Positions 38,040-47,435 of a stretch of DNA of 64,000 bases are shown in pieces. The first letter of the stretch is position 1. Each line of letters opens with the position of its first letter. The DNA comes from an uncultured Roseovarius sp. (GTDB taxonomy: Bacteria > Pseudomonadota > Alphaproteobacteria > Rhodobacterales > Rhodobacteraceae): assembly GCA_947499555.1 (NCBI GenBank), contig CANMOU010000001.1:744001-808000 (forward strand). Direction: 5' to 3'. The position numbers and the translations under genes are program-made. Under the pieces are notes generated by a model. The model ran no database searches. It saw only the letters and a program-made list of their open reading frames with translations, and was not told the origin of the DNA.

Positions 38040-39623
38040 ATGAGCACCGAAACACATGACCGCCTTCTGATCATCGACTTTGGCAGCCAGGTGACGCAGC
38101 TGATTGCCCGCCGCCTGCGAGAGCTCAACGTCTTTTGCGAAATACATCCCTACCAGAATGTCAGCGACGCCTTTCTCAGGGATTTTGCCCCAAAAGCGGT
38201 GATTTTTTCTGGCGGCCCTGACAGTGTCGTGCGCGAAGGCAGCCCGCGCCCTCCGGCAGCGGTGTTCGACATGGGCGTGCCGATCTTGGGCATCTGCTAC
38301 GGCCAGCAGGTCATGATGCAAGAGCTGGGCGGCAAGGTCGAGGGCGGCAAGATTTCCGGCGGCGGTGGCACCGCCGAATTTGGCCGGGCCTATGTGACGC
38401 CAACGATCGAAAAAATAGACCTGCTGGACGGCTGGTTTGATGGCGATGACGACCGAGAGCAAGTCTGGATGAGCCATGGCGACCATGTAAGCCGCCTTGC
38501 CCCGGGGTTTGAGGTGTACGGCACGTCTCCCAACGCGCCCTACGCGATCACCGCAGACACAAATCGCGGGTTCTACGCTGTGCAATTCCACCCCGAGGTC
38601 CATCACACCCCCAATGGTGCAAAGCTATACGAGAATTTCGTACGCATGGCGGGCTTTACCGGCGACTGGACCATGGGTGCTTATCGCGAGGAAGCCATTC
38701 GCAAAATCCGTGAACAGGTTGGCGACAAACGCGTGATTTGCGGTCTTTCCGGTGGCGTTGACAGTTCCGTGGCGGCGGTTCTCATTCACGAAGCGATTGG
38801 CGATCAACTCACCTGCGTTTTTGTCGATCATGGCCTCTTGCGCCAGAACGAGGCCGATGAGGTCGTTTCGATGTTCCGCGACAACTACAACATACCGCTC
38901 ATTCACGCGGACGAATCCGAACTCTTTCTTGGTGAGCTTGAAGGCCAAAGCGACCCCGAGACCAAGCGCAAGATCATCGGCAAACTCTTTATCGACGTGT
39001 TCCAGAAACACGCCAATGAGATCGAAGGGGCCGAGTTTTTAGCCCAGGGCACGCTTTACCCGGATGTCATTGAAAGTGTGAGCTTTTCGGGCGGTCCATC
39101 AGTCACGATCAAATCGCACCACAATGTGGGCGGCCTGCCTGAGAAGATGGGTCTGAAGCTCGTCGAACCGTTGCGCGAGCTTTTCAAGGATGAAGTGCGC
39201 GCATTGGGGCGAGAGCTTGGCCTGCCGGACAGTTTCATTGGCCGCCATCCCTTTCCCGGCCCGGGCCTTGCGATCCGCTGCCCGGGTGAGATCACCCGTG
39301 AAAAACTCGACATCCTGCGGCTGGCCGACGCGGTTTACATCGACCAGATCCGCAAACACGGACTCTACGATGATATCTGGCAGGCCTTCGTGGCGATCCT
39401 GCCGGTCCGGACCGTCGGCGTGATGGGCGACGGGCGCACCTATGACTATGCCTGCGCGCTGCGTGCGGTCACATCCGTCGATGGCATGACGGCTGACTAC
39501 TATCCTTTCAGCCACGAGTTCCTCGGCGAGACCGCAACGCGCATCATCAACGAAGTGCCCGGCATCAATCGCGTCACCTACGACATCACCTCCAAACCGC
39601 CCGGAACCATTGAATGGGAATGA
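38040..39623 (+). CDS. guaA: GMP synthase (glutamine-hydrolysing)
   Basis: This enzyme converts XMP to GMP. About 527 residues contain a class I glutamine amidotransferase domain (Cys in [11 protein letters not shown] near 89; His/Glu in FHPEVHH) and the ATP pyrophosphatase loop [14 protein letters not shown]-terminal dimerisation domain ends KPPGTIEWE. The ATG of MSTETHDRL gives family length, although the ribosome site is weak. Confidence 0.96.
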   Translation: MSTETHDRLLIIDFGSQVTQLIARRLRELNVFCEIHPYQNVSDAFLRDFAPKAVIFSGGPDSVVREGSPRPPAAVFDMGVPILGICYGQQVMMQELGGKVEGGKISGGGGTAEFGRAYVTPTIEKIDLLDGWFDGDDDREQVWMSHGDHVSRLAPGFEVYGTSPNAPYAITADTNRGFYAVQFHPEVHHTPNGAKLYENFVRMAGFTGDWTMGAYREEAIRKIREQVGDKRVICGLSGGVDSSVAAVLIHEAIGDQLTCVFVDHGLLRQNEADEVVSMFRDNYNIPLIHADESELFLGELEGQSDPETKRKIIGKLFIDVFQKHANEIEGAEFLAQGTLYPDVIESVSFSGGPSVTIKSHHNVGGLPEKMGLKLVEPLRELFKDEVRALGRELGLPDSFIGRHPFPGPGLAIRCPGEITREKLDILRLADAVYIDQIRKHGLYDDIWQAFVAILPVRTVGVMGDGRTYDYACALRAVTSVDGMTADYYPFSHEFLGETATRIINEVPGINRVTYDITSKPPGTIEWE

Positions 39624-39639
39624 TCCCAAGTCAAAGACG

Positions 39640-40530
39640 ATGAGCGCGCCTGATCCGACTTACCAGAACAGCGACGTCCTGCGCGCGGCCTTCTGGATGC
39701 TTGGTGCCGTTGGCTCATTTTCCCTGATGGCGGTGGCAGGCCGCGAGGTGAGCTTTGAGCTCGATACCTTTGAAATCATGACATATCGCAGCCTTGCGGG
39801 CATCGTGATTGTCATGTCGATCATCTTGTTAACCGGCAGACTGCATGAGTTACCGACCTCCCGGCTCGGCCTGCACATGACGCGAAACCTGTTTCACTTC
39901 GCCGGTCAGAACCTGTGGTTTTTTGCGCTGACGCTGATCCCCCTCGCGCAGCTCTTCGCGCTTGAATTCACAACACCCTTATGGGTGTTGTTGCTGTCTC
40001 CGCTCCTGCTGGGCGAAAAACTGACACGCCTCCGGGTTCTCGCGGCTTTGATAGGTTTTGTCGGCATTCTCATCGTCGCGCGCCCAAGCCCTGATACGCT
40101 CAATATAGGAACCGCCACTGCGGCGGCGGCGGCAATTGGATTCGCGGGCGCGATGATCTTTACAAAAAAACTCACCCGGACCGAGACTTTGGCCTGCATC
40201 ATGTTCTGGCTGACCCTTACTCAAAGCATTTTTGGCCTGATCTGTGCAGGAATCGACGGGGATATCGCCCTGCCCTCGCTGGCCAGCATGCCCTGGCTTT
40301 TCGTGATCGCGATCTGTGGACTTCTGGCACATTTCTGCATCGCCTCCGCCCTGTCCATTGCGCCCGCAACTCTGGTGTCGCCGATTGATTTCACCCGGCT
40401 TCCCGTCATCGCAATTGTTGGTCTGGTTCTCTACGACGAGCCCGTCGATGCCCTTGTAATCCTCGGTGCGGTGATTATCTTTGGCGCCAATTACCTAAAT
40501 CTGTGGTCCGAGACCCGGCGCAACCGCTAG
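39640..40530 (+). CDS. DMT superfamily (EamA) transporter
   Basis: This inner-membrane protein of about 296 residues has ten hydrophobic segments in two EamA halves. Segments such as PLAQLFALEFTTPLWVLLLSPLLLGE and APATLVSPIDFTRLPVIAIVG are typical, in part, of the family. It likely exports metabolites or amino acids; specificity is unknown. I start at the ATG 16 bases after guaA, with which it may be co-transcribed. Confidence 0.85.
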   Translation: MSAPDPTYQNSDVLRAAFWMLGAVGSFSLMAVAGREVSFELDTFEIMTYRSLAGIVIVMSIILLTGRLHELPTSRLGLHMTRNLFHFAGQNLWFFALTLIPLAQLFALEFTTPLWVLLLSPLLLGEKLTRLRVLAALIGFVGILIVARPSPDTLNIGTATAAAAAIGFAGAMIFTKKLTRTETLACIMFWLTLTQSIFGLICAGIDGDIALPSLASMPWLFVIAICGLLAHFCIASALSIAPATLVSPIDFTRLPVIAIVGLVLYDEPVDALVILGAVIIFGANYLNLWSETRRNR

Positions 40531-40585
40531 ATTTAGGGATTTTCCCGGCATCTCTGTGCCTTTTGGACCACCATCTTTTTCCGTT

Positions 40586-40626
40586 ACGTCACTGACGTTG
40601 CGTCAATCGTTGACCGAATTGCGTCA
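40586..40626. promoter_or_regulatory. Cluster of TGAC/GTCA palindromes upstream of the FadL-like gene
   Basis: ACGTCA-C-TGACGT (40586-40598) is followed by GTCAA-TCG-TTGAC (40602-40614) and a further GCGTCA (40621-40626). All share a GTCA core. They end 41 bases before the ATG at 40668, a good position for a repressor or activator. No regulator gene is adjacent. Confidence 0.6.
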
Positions 40627-40667
40627 CGAAGTAGTGTGCCTGCATATCTCTGGAGGAGAGGGACAAC

Positions 40668-41735
40668 ATGAAAAAGATTGCAGCGGCCGCCACCACTCTC
40701 GGCCTCGCAGCAAGTGGTGCATGGGCAGGTCAGATTGAGCGCGAAGGCGACACGTCTGACATTCTGTTCGAAGATGGAAAGAATTATTTCGAAGTGACTG
40801 CTTCGGCGGTCGACCCAAAGATCAGCGGTACAGTCGGGGGCGTCATCGGCTCGGGTAGCATCCAGCAAAGCTACAAGCAGCTTTCGTTTGGCTTCAAAAC
40901 CGAGCTCAACGATAAATGGACACTCGCACTCGTCGGCAATTCGCCGGTTGGAGCGGACGTATTCTATCCCGGCGGAACGCCTCACCCGTTCAGCGGCGGC
41001 AACGCGACGGTTGAGTCGCGCGCCCTGACAGGCTACGCCAAGTATCAGGCGACCGACCGTGTAAGCATCTATGGTGGTCTGCGTGTTCAGTCACTGCGTG
41101 GCGACGTGAACCTGCCGCCGCTTTTCGCGGGATACACACTGGCTGTGAACAACGACTACCAACTTGGTTACGTTCTGGGTGCCGCGTATGAGATTCCAGA
41201 TATCGCCTTGCGGGTTGCCGCAACATACGAGTCGGAGATCGAACACGAGTTTACCGACGGCGCCGGCACACCTTTCGATGTGACCATTCCGCAGGCTTTC
41301 ACCCTGAATTTCCAGACGGGTGTCGCCGCAAACACATTGGTATTCGGCTCGGCGCGCTGGCGCGAATGGACGGAATTCCAGATCGCGCCGGTCGATTTTG
41401 GAACCACGATCGGCTTTCCCGGCGCGGCCATCGCTTTTGGTACATCTGACATCTGGACCTTTGAGCTTGGTGTAGGTCGGAAGTTCAACGAAAACTGGTC
41501 TGGTGCGTTCTCGATCGGATACGAAGAAGACCAGGATGATGTTGTCGGCAACCTGCAGGGTTTCGACGGCTTCATCAGCTACGGTCTGGCCGTGAAGTAT
41601 GAAACAGAGACCTACGAATTCACTACGGGTATCCGCTACATCGACTTCGGCAACACATTGACGACAACGATTGGCGGCAACTTCCAGGATAACGACGCGG
41701 TCGCGGTTGGTATGAAACTTGGTATCAAGTTCTGA
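40668..41735 (+). CDS. FadL-like outer membrane porin/transporter
   Basis: The 355 residues start with a signal peptide (about 1-20, ending GAWA). They are a beta-barrel with alternating aromatic strands (YEFTTGIRYIDFGN, SGAFSIGYEEDQ) and a C-terminal Phe (KLGIKF), as expected for outer-membrane proteins. It resembles OmpP1/FadL transporters of hydrophobic compounds but is shorter than E. coli FadL. A strong GGAGGAG ribosome site precedes it and a terminator follows. Confidence 0.8.
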   Translation: MKKIAAAATTLGLAASGAWAGQIEREGDTSDILFEDGKNYFEVTASAVDPKISGTVGGVIGSGSIQQSYKQLSFGFKTELNDKWTLALVGNSPVGADVFYPGGTPHPFSGGNATVESRALTGYAKYQATDRVSIYGGLRVQSLRGDVNLPPLFAGYTLAVNNDYQLGYVLGAAYEIPDIALRVAATYESEIEHEFTDGAGTPFDVTIPQAFTLNFQTGVAANTLVFGSARWREWTEFQIAPVDFGTTIGFPGAAIAFGTSDIWTFELGVGRKFNENWSGAFSIGYEEDQDDVVGNLQGFDGFISYGLAVKYETETYEFTTGIRYIDFGNTLTTTIGGNFQDNDAVAVGMKLGIKF

Positions 41736-41756
41736 TTATTTCAAAATACCCAAGTT

Positions 41757-41786
41757 GAAACCCCGCCCACACCGGCGGGGTTTTTT
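41757..41786 (+). terminator. Rho-independent terminator after the FadL-like gene
   Basis: The stem CCCCGCC/GGCGGGG (41761-41780) with a CACACC loop has A residues before it and six T residues after. Confidence 0.9.
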
Positions 41787-41858
41787 CTTTGGCCGAATGG
41801 CTTTGGGTTTGACCCGCAGGATTGCTCTGGCTACCAAAGCCCGCAAAGGAGATCCGGC

Positions 41859-42719
41859 ATGATCTACACCTCTGCAAAAGACTGGCGTGAGGCCGCGCAT
41901 AAGCGGGTGCTTTTTTACGGCATGTCGGGCCTTGGCAAGACACATGTCTCCAACATGCTGCGCGCCAGCGGAGACTGGTTTCATTACTCCATCGATTACC
42001 GCATCGGCACGCGTTACATGGGTGAATGGATCGCGGATAACGCCAAGACCCACGCGATGCAGGTCCCTTTTTTGCGCGATCTTCTGATGACGGACTCGAT
42101 CTATATCGGCTCTAATATCACATTCGACAATCTCGCACCCGTCTCCACCTATCTGGGCAAACCTGGTGACCCGGCCAAGGGCGGCCTGCCGATCGAGGAA
42201 TACCGTATCCGGCAGGATCAGTTCCGCCGTGCCGAGATCAACGCGCTTGAGGACACCAGCTATTTCATCGAGCGTGCCGGGCGGCTTTACGGCTATCCAA
42301 ACTTCATTTGCGATACCGGTGGGTCCATCTGCGAATGGGTGGATGGCAACAATCCGGATGACCCGCTGTTAAACGAATTGTCCAAGCATTGCCTTCTCGT
42401 GCGTATTCAGGGCGATGAGAGCCATACTCAGGAGCTGATCCGCAGGTTCGACCGCGCGCCCAAGCCAATGTGTTATCAACCAGAGTTCCTTGACGCCTGC
42501 TGGTCGGAATATCTGAATGAAACCAACCACTCAGAAGACAATGTTGATCCCGATGGTTTCGTCAGATGGACTTATACCCGTGCTCTGGCCCATCGCGCGC
42601 CGCGCTATGAGGCCATGGCGAAATGGGGCGTCACCGTATCGGCCAATGAAATTGCCGCTGTTACAGACGTTAACACCTTCGAGAGCCTGATCGCACAAGC
42701 CCTTGAGCGTGCTGGCTGA
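41859..42719 (+). CDS. P-loop ATPase of unknown function, conserved in Rhodobacterales
   Basis: The 286 residues have a Walker A motif [11 protein letters not shown] (near 21-31). Most of the rest is not assignable by eye; the segment [14 protein letters not shown] (near 150) may be the Walker B/sensor region. The kinase-like P-loop and the aspartates around [14 protein letters not shown] suggest nucleotide binding and possibly a small-molecule kinase. GGAG lies seven bases before the ATG. It lies 38 bases before metA on the same strand, so a link to methionine supply is possible but unproven. Confidence 0.65.
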   Translation: MIYTSAKDWREAAHKRVLFYGMSGLGKTHVSNMLRASGDWFHYSIDYRIGTRYMGEWIADNAKTHAMQVPFLRDLLMTDSIYIGSNITFDNLAPVSTYLGKPGDPAKGGLPIEEYRIRQDQFRRAEINALEDTSYFIERAGRLYGYPNFICDTGGSICEWVDGNNPDDPLLNELSKHCLLVRIQGDESHTQELIRRFDRAPKPMCYQPEFLDACWSEYLNETNHSEDNVDPDGFVRWTYTRALAHRAPRYEAMAKWGVTVSANEIAAVTDVNTFESLIAQALERAG

Positions 42720-42757
42720 TCGTCTATGTAAGCCAGACCCCAAAAGGTCTTGATCCG

Positions 42758-43690
42758 ATGCCAATCAAACTGCCCGCCAACCTGCCTGCCTTTGACGTCC
42801 TGAACAATGAGGGCGTCATGGTCATGGATGATGATCAGGCGTCTCGGCAGGATATTCGCCCGCTGCGCATCGGGCTTGTGAACCTGATGCCCAAGAAAAT
42901 CCAGACCGAGAACCAGTTTGCGCGGCTCGTTGGCGCGACGCCCTTGCAGATTGACCTTTCGCTTATCCGGATGTCCGAACACAGGACCAAGAATACCGCC
43001 GCCGAGCATATGGAAAGCTTTTACCGCCCCTTTACCGAGGTCGAGGCGACAGGCGAGAAATTCGACGGGCTGATCATTACCGGCGCACCGATAGAGCATC
43101 TGGAATTCGAGGACGTCACCTATTGGGATGAACTGCTCCGCCTGTTTGACTGGACGCAAACCCATGTGCATTCCACTTTCGGCGTCTGCTGGGGCGGCAT
43201 GGCCATGATCAACCATGTCCATGGTGTGAAGAAACATATGCTCGACGCCAAGGCCTTTGGCTGTTTCCGGCATCGCAATATGTCCCCCGCTTCGCCCTAT
43301 CTGCGCGGCTTTTCCGATGATTGTGTCATCCCCGTGAGCCGCTGGACAGAGATGCGCCGCGATGAGATTGCCTCGGTTGAGGGTCTTAACATCCTGCTCG
43401 ACAGCGATGAGGTTGGCCCTTGCCTCGTGGAGGATACGACCAACCGTTCGCTCTATATTTTCAACCATCTGGAGTATGACAGCGGCACTCTCAAACAGGA
43501 ATATGACCGCGACATCGACAATGGTACGCCCATAAATGTGCCTTGCAATTATTACCCCGAGGACGACCCCACCCGCGAGCCGCAAAACCGCTGGCGCAGC
43601 CACGCGCATCTGCTCTACGGCAACTGGATCAACGAGATTTACCAATCCACACCATTTGACAGCGCGCAAATTGGCCTAGCTTCCACGTAA
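42758..43690 (+). CDS. metAA: Homoserine O-acetyltransferase (MetA family)
   Basis: This enzyme activates homoserine for methionine synthesis. The 310 residues of the MetA fold contain the nucleophile Cys144 in TFGVCWGG and the segment [15 protein letters not shown]. In that segment Glu113 takes the place of the Gly that gives succinyl-CoA preference in E. coli MetA. By the published specificity rule for this position, acetyl-CoA is the likely donor. No SAM riboswitch fits in the short upstream gap. Confidence 0.92.
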   Translation: MPIKLPANLPAFDVLNNEGVMVMDDDQASRQDIRPLRIGLVNLMPKKIQTENQFARLVGATPLQIDLSLIRMSEHRTKNTAAEHMESFYRPFTEVEATGEKFDGLIITGAPIEHLEFEDVTYWDELLRLFDWTQTHVHSTFGVCWGGMAMINHVHGVKKHMLDAKAFGCFRHRNMSPASPYLRGFSDDCVIPVSRWTEMRRDEIASVEGLNILLDSDEVGPCLVEDTTNRSLYIFNHLEYDSGTLKQEYDRDIDNGTPINVPCNYYPEDDPTREPQNRWRSHAHLLYGNWINEIYQSTPFDSAQIGLAST

Positions 43691-43713
43691 AACCCAAGTC
43701 AGAGAGTTGTGAA

Positions 43714-44688
43714 ATGCGTGGCAAGGTCATCTGGGCAGCATTGGGCGCAATGGCGCTGGTCGCGGGGTGTGCAGGCCTTGCGAGCAAACGCGAACAGACC
43801 GCCGAAAACGCCCATCCCCCGATCGGGCAGTTTGTTGATGTTGACGGCACCCGTGTCCATGCCTGGGTCGATGGCTCTGGTCCTGACGTGGTGCTCATTC
43901 ATGGGGCCGGTGGCAATCTTCGGGACTATACATTCAACCTCGCTGGCAAGCTGACCAACCGTTACCGGGTCATTGCCTTCGACCGGCCCGGGCTGGGCTA
44001 CACAGAGCGCCTGCCCGGCTTCGGCGGCCTCGGCAATGTCGACGGCGAAAGCCCGTTGCAGCAGGCCGCCCTCTTGCAGAAGGCCGCAGCCAAACTTGGC
44101 GTGAAACGACCAATCGTTGTCGGCCATAGCTTCGGCGGTGCGGTCGCACTGGCCTGGGGATTGAACGCGCCAAATGACACGTCCGCCCTGGTACTGCTGG
44201 GAAGTGTCTCGAACCCCTGGCCCGGCGAACTTGGTGCCTTCTACGACGTCACCGGATCGGCTTTGGGTGGCGCCACCGCCGTGCCACTCATCACAGCGCT
44301 GGCCCCCAAATCACGCATCGAACAGGGCGTTGTGGGCGTCTTTGATCCGCAAGACCCGCCAAAGGGGTACATTGAGTACATTGGCGCGCCACTCACCCTG
44401 CGCCGCGACAGCCTACGCGCCAATGGTCAACAGGTGCTCAACTTGCGACCTCATATCGTCGAGATGTCAAAGCTTTACCGCGAAAAACTGAAAATGCCGG
44501 TGGAAATCATTCACGGCGATGCAGACACCACCGTGCCGCTCGCCATCCATTCCGAACCGCTGTCAAGACAGCTCACCAATGCGAAACTGACCGTCCTTCC
44601 CGGCATCGGTCACATGCCGCACCATGCCGATCCCGGATCAACACTTTCGGCCATCGATCGCGTCGCCACTCGTGCCGGATTGCGTTAA
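43714..44688 (+). CDS. Alpha/beta hydrolase, predicted lipoprotein
   Basis: The 324 residues begin with a lipoprotein-type signal (ALVAGCAG, lipobox Cys near 19), suggesting envelope anchoring. The hydrolase core has the oxyanion HGAGGN, the nucleophile Ser in VVGHSFGGAVALAW, an Asp in IIHGDADTTVPL and the His in IGHMPHH. The substrate is unknown. It follows metA after 23 bases. Confidence 0.85.
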   Translation: MRGKVIWAALGAMALVAGCAGLASKREQTAENAHPPIGQFVDVDGTRVHAWVDGSGPDVVLIHGAGGNLRDYTFNLAGKLTNRYRVIAFDRPGLGYTERLPGFGGLGNVDGESPLQQAALLQKAAAKLGVKRPIVVGHSFGGAVALAWGLNAPNDTSALVLLGSVSNPWPGELGAFYDVTGSALGGATAVPLITALAPKSRIEQGVVGVFDPQDPPKGYIEYIGAPLTLRRDSLRANGQQVLNLRPHIVEMSKLYREKLKMPVEIIHGDADTTVPLAIHSEPLSRQLTNAKLTVLPGIGHMPHHADPGSTLSAIDRVATRAGLR

Positions 44689-44732
44689 GCCGATTCACAT
44701 TCCATAGTGCATCGACACCATAGGAGAGGCGC

Positions 44733-45602
44733 ATGGAGCTTCCATTTGACGGCGCGATCAGCACATTCTTTCAGACCGACGCACCCGATGACGTTCGCAA
44801 CGCCATCAAACGTGGCGAAAAGGGAGAGATCCTGTCACCCACCTATCCGTATTCCGACCGGATGCCACGCAAAGCCTACGAGCAGGACCTGCTGAAACTG
44901 CAGACCGAACTGGTCAAGCTGCAGGCCTGGGTCAAGGAAAGCGGCAAACGGGTCGTGTGTGTGTTTGAAGGGCGCGATGCAGCAGGAAAAGGCGGCACGA
45001 TCAAACGCTTCCGCGAGTATCTTAACCCTCGTGGCGCGCGTGTTGTGGCCTTGTCAAAGCCCACTGAAAAGGAAGCCACTCAATGGTATTTCCAGCGCTA
45101 TATCGATCACCTGCCCTCGGGCGGCGAGATCGTGTACTTCGACCGCTCCTGGTACAATCGCGGCGTGGTCGAAAAGGTCTTTGACTTCTGTACCGATGCG
45201 CAACGTGAGCATTTCTTTGCACAGGTTGGTGATTTCGAACGCATGCTTGTGGATGAGGGGATTCATCTGTTCAAGTTCTGGCTCAATGTCGGGCGCGCCG
45301 AGCAGCTGCGCCGCTTTCTGGGTCGTGAGAGCGATCCGCTGAAGCAATGGAAGCTCAGCTGGATCGACGTTGAGGGTCTGAAGAAATGGCAGGCCTACTC
45401 CGACGCCATTGCCGAAACGCTGAAACGGTCTGACAGTGGCCATGCGCCCTGGACGATCGTGCGTTCCGACGACAAGCGACGGGCCCGGCTTGCCGCCTTG
45501 CGGCATGTTCTTCTGAATATTGACTATACCCGCAAGGATGCAAAAGCGCTTGGTCAGACGGACCCCGCCATATGCGCGGGCCCCGAGATCTGGGATGCCT
45601 AA
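44733..45602 (+). CDS. ppk2: Polyphosphate kinase 2
   Basis: This PPK2 family kinase moves phosphate between polyphosphate and nucleotides. The 289 residues have Walker [11 protein letters not shown] (near 79), the lid region and Walker [14 protein letters not shown] (near 134). One-domain length and motifs fit class I enzymes, which use ADP or GDP. GGAG lies before the ATG. It overlaps the tetR-type regulator downstream by eight bases, so the two are co-expressed. Confidence 0.93.
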   Translation: MELPFDGAISTFFQTDAPDDVRNAIKRGEKGEILSPTYPYSDRMPRKAYEQDLLKLQTELVKLQAWVKESGKRVVCVFEGRDAAGKGGTIKRFREYLNPRGARVVALSKPTEKEATQWYFQRYIDHLPSGGEIVYFDRSWYNRGVVEKVFDFCTDAQREHFFAQVGDFERMLVDEGIHLFKFWLNVGRAEQLRRFLGRESDPLKQWKLSWIDVEGLKKWQAYSDAIAETLKRSDSGHAPWTIVRSDDKRRARLAALRHVLLNIDYTRKDAKALGQTDPAICAGPEIWDA

Positions 45603-46212
45603 ACGCGGCTATCACCATGGCAATCTGCGCCAGGCGCTCGTCGAGGCCGCGCTGACGCTGATCGAGGCCAAGGGACCCACCGGTTTCACCCTGTCAGAGG
45701 CCGCGAAACAGGCGGGCGTGACACCGGCGGCAGTCTACCGCCATTTCGCCGGCCGTGAGGACCTTATCGCCGAGGCCGCCCGGCAGGGTTACGTGATCTT
45801 CGCCGAAGCGATGGAGCAGGCTTACAAAAGCGGACAGCCATCGGCGCTCGCCTCGCTCGAAGCCGCTGGCCGCGCCTATCTGGCATTCGCCAAAGAGCAT
45901 GCCGGCCATTACATCGCCATGTTCGAAAGTGGCATTTCGGTCAATCGCACACCCGAACTGGCCGCCATTTCGGGCCGCGCGCGCGCGGTCCTGGAACGCG
46001 CCGCCGATGCGCTCTCTCGCCGTATCCCCGAAGACCAGCGCCCACCGCCATCCATGGTCTCGGCGCATATCTGGGCGCTAAGCCACGGCGTCGTCGAACT
46101 TTTCGCGCGCAACTCACCCGGCACCCAAAGCCCGTTTCCGGCCGAAGACCTGCTGGAATCCGGTATTGGCGTCTATCTGCGGGGTTTGGGGTTGCTGCCG
46201 AAAGACATCTAG
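45595..46212 (+). CDS. TetR/AcrR family transcriptional regulator
   Basis: The protein has about 205 residues with an N-terminal HTH ([22 protein letters not shown], key residues Ala, Gly, Thr and Tyr, near 30-51) and a helical ligand domain of the TetR_C_33/WHG type. The ATG at 45595 lies inside the last codons of ppk2. The repeated coupling suggests it responds to a metabolite linked to PPK2 or simply shares its promoter. No operator could be assigned. Confidence 0.85.
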   Translation: MPKRGYHHGNLRQALVEAALTLIEAKGPTGFTLSEAAKQAGVTPAAVYRHFAGREDLIAEAARQGYVIFAEAMEQAYKSGQPSALASLEAAGRAYLAFAKEHAGHYIAMFESGISVNRTPELAAISGRARAVLERAADALSRRIPEDQRPPPSMVSAHIWALSHGVVELFARNSPGTQSPFPAEDLLESGIGVYLRGLGLLPKDI

Positions 46213-46245
46213 AGTCTGCGGGTTTCTTTCTTGTCAGAAATACCC

Positions 46246-46273
46246 AAAAGAAAAAGGCCACCAAAAGGCGGCC
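46246..46273 (-). terminator. Rho-independent terminator of rplM-rpsI
   Basis: On the minus strand, the stem GGCCGCC/GGTGGCC with a TTTT loop (46256-46273) is followed by a TTTTTCTTTT tail, 26 bases after the rpsI stop. Confidence 0.85.
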
Positions 46274-46298
46274 CTTTCCAAAATCTTGTCTGCCAGGC

Positions 46299-46793
46299 TT
46301 AACGCTTCGAGAACTGGAAGCTGCGGCGGGCCTTGCGCTTGCCGTATTTCTTACGCTCCACCACACGGCTGTCGCGTGTCAGGAAGCCCGCGGCCTTGAG
46401 CGCGCCGCGCAGCGACGGATCATAAAGCTGCAGCGCTTTGGAAATGCCGTGCTTGACCGCGCCGGCCTGACCCGAAAGGCCGCCACCTTTCACAGTCGCC
46501 TGTACGTCAAACTGATCTTCCACACCGGCAACCGAGAACGGCTGGCGCAGGATCATCTGCAGAACAGGGCGCGCGAAATAGGCGTTCATCTCTTTGCCGT
46601 TCACAGTGACCTTGCCAGAGCCCGGCTTGATCCAGACGCGGGCCACCGCGTCTTTGCGCTTGCCCGTGGCATAGGACCGGCCCAGATCATCGCGGACCGG
46701 CTCGCGAGAGGTGTCCACCTCGGCTGCCGGAGCGTCCGCACTGCCGTCTACCACGGCTTCGAGATCGTCGAGGGATTTGATTTCGTCAGCCAT
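46299..46793 (-). CDS. rpsI: 30S ribosomal protein S9
   Basis: This is ribosomal protein S9 of the small subunit. The 164 residues include an acidic N-terminal extension of about 35 residues that is common in alphaproteobacteria, followed by the S9 core ([33 protein letters not shown]) and the invariant C-terminus [23 protein letters not shown] in its basic residues. It follows rplM after three bases. Confidence 0.98.
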   Translation of the reverse strand: MADEIKSLDDLEAVVDGSADAPAAEVDTSREPVRDDLGRSYATGKRKDAVARVWIKPGSGKVTVNGKEMNAYFARPVLQMILRQPFSVAGVEDQFDVQATVKGGGLSGQAGAVKHGISKALQLYDPSLRGALKAAGFLTRDSRVVERKKYGKRKARRSFQFSKR

Positions 46794-46796
46794 CTC

Positions 46797-47255
46797 TTAC
46801 ACCCGCGTGTTTTTCTTGTTCATGGATTTTACATCGACCACTTCGGGGCTTTGCGCCTCGTGGGGATGCTCGGCACCGGCGTAAACGCGCAGATTGGTCA
46901 TCTGGTGGCGCGACAGGCGGTTTGACGGCAGCATGCGCTTGACCGCTTGCATCACGACGCGTTCGGGATGCGCACCTTCTAGGATTTGGCCCGTGGTGCG
47001 CGATTTGATGCCGCCAGGAAACCCAGTGTGCCAGTAGTTGGGCTTTTCGCGCTTGTTGCCTGTGACCTGCACCTTCTCGGCGTTGATCACGATGACATTG
47101 TCGCCCATGTCCTGGTTGGGCGTGAAGCTTGGTTTATGCTTGCCGCGCAGGCGCATGGCGATGATCGAGGCAAGACGGCCCAGAACGACACCTTCAGCAT
47201 CGATCACGATCCATTTCTTCTCGATATCTGCGGGCGTTGCAGAGAACGTTTTCAT
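46797..47255 (-). CDS. rplM: 50S ribosomal protein L13
   Basis: L13 is an early-assembly large-subunit protein. The 152 residues start [15 protein letters not shown] and carry [21 protein letters not shown] and [16 protein letters not shown] as expected. It heads the rplM-rpsI operon. The 180-base gap before it to the MocR gene holds the promoter. Confidence 0.98.
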   Translation of the reverse strand: MKTFSATPADIEKKWIVIDAEGVVLGRLASIIAMRLRGKHKPSFTPNQDMGDNVIVINAEKVQVTGNKREKPNYWHTGFPGGIKSRTTGQILEGAHPERVVMQAVKRMLPSNRLSRHQMTNLRVYAGAEHPHEAQSPEVVDVKSMNKKNTRV

Positions 47256-47435
47256 GGTCGGAAACCTTCGTAGTTCCAGTTAGAATTCGGTGCATCCGCA
47301 CAAGCGCGTGCGCCCGGCGATGCGATGGCGGGGTTATATAGGCTCTGATTTCATCGTCAAGCGCGCAGATTCTGATTTAGCTGTTTAAAAACAATTGGTT
47401 AAAATTATGGTATTATTTTACCCCATAACTCCGCC

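Noticed and set aside
42720-42757. SAM-II riboswitch before metA
   Set aside because: The gap is only 38 bases and lacks the riboswitch core, so there is no room for it.
47256-47435. Regulatory leader before rplM
   Set aside because: No hairpin or conserved motif could be recognised by eye in the 180-base gap, although a promoter must be there.
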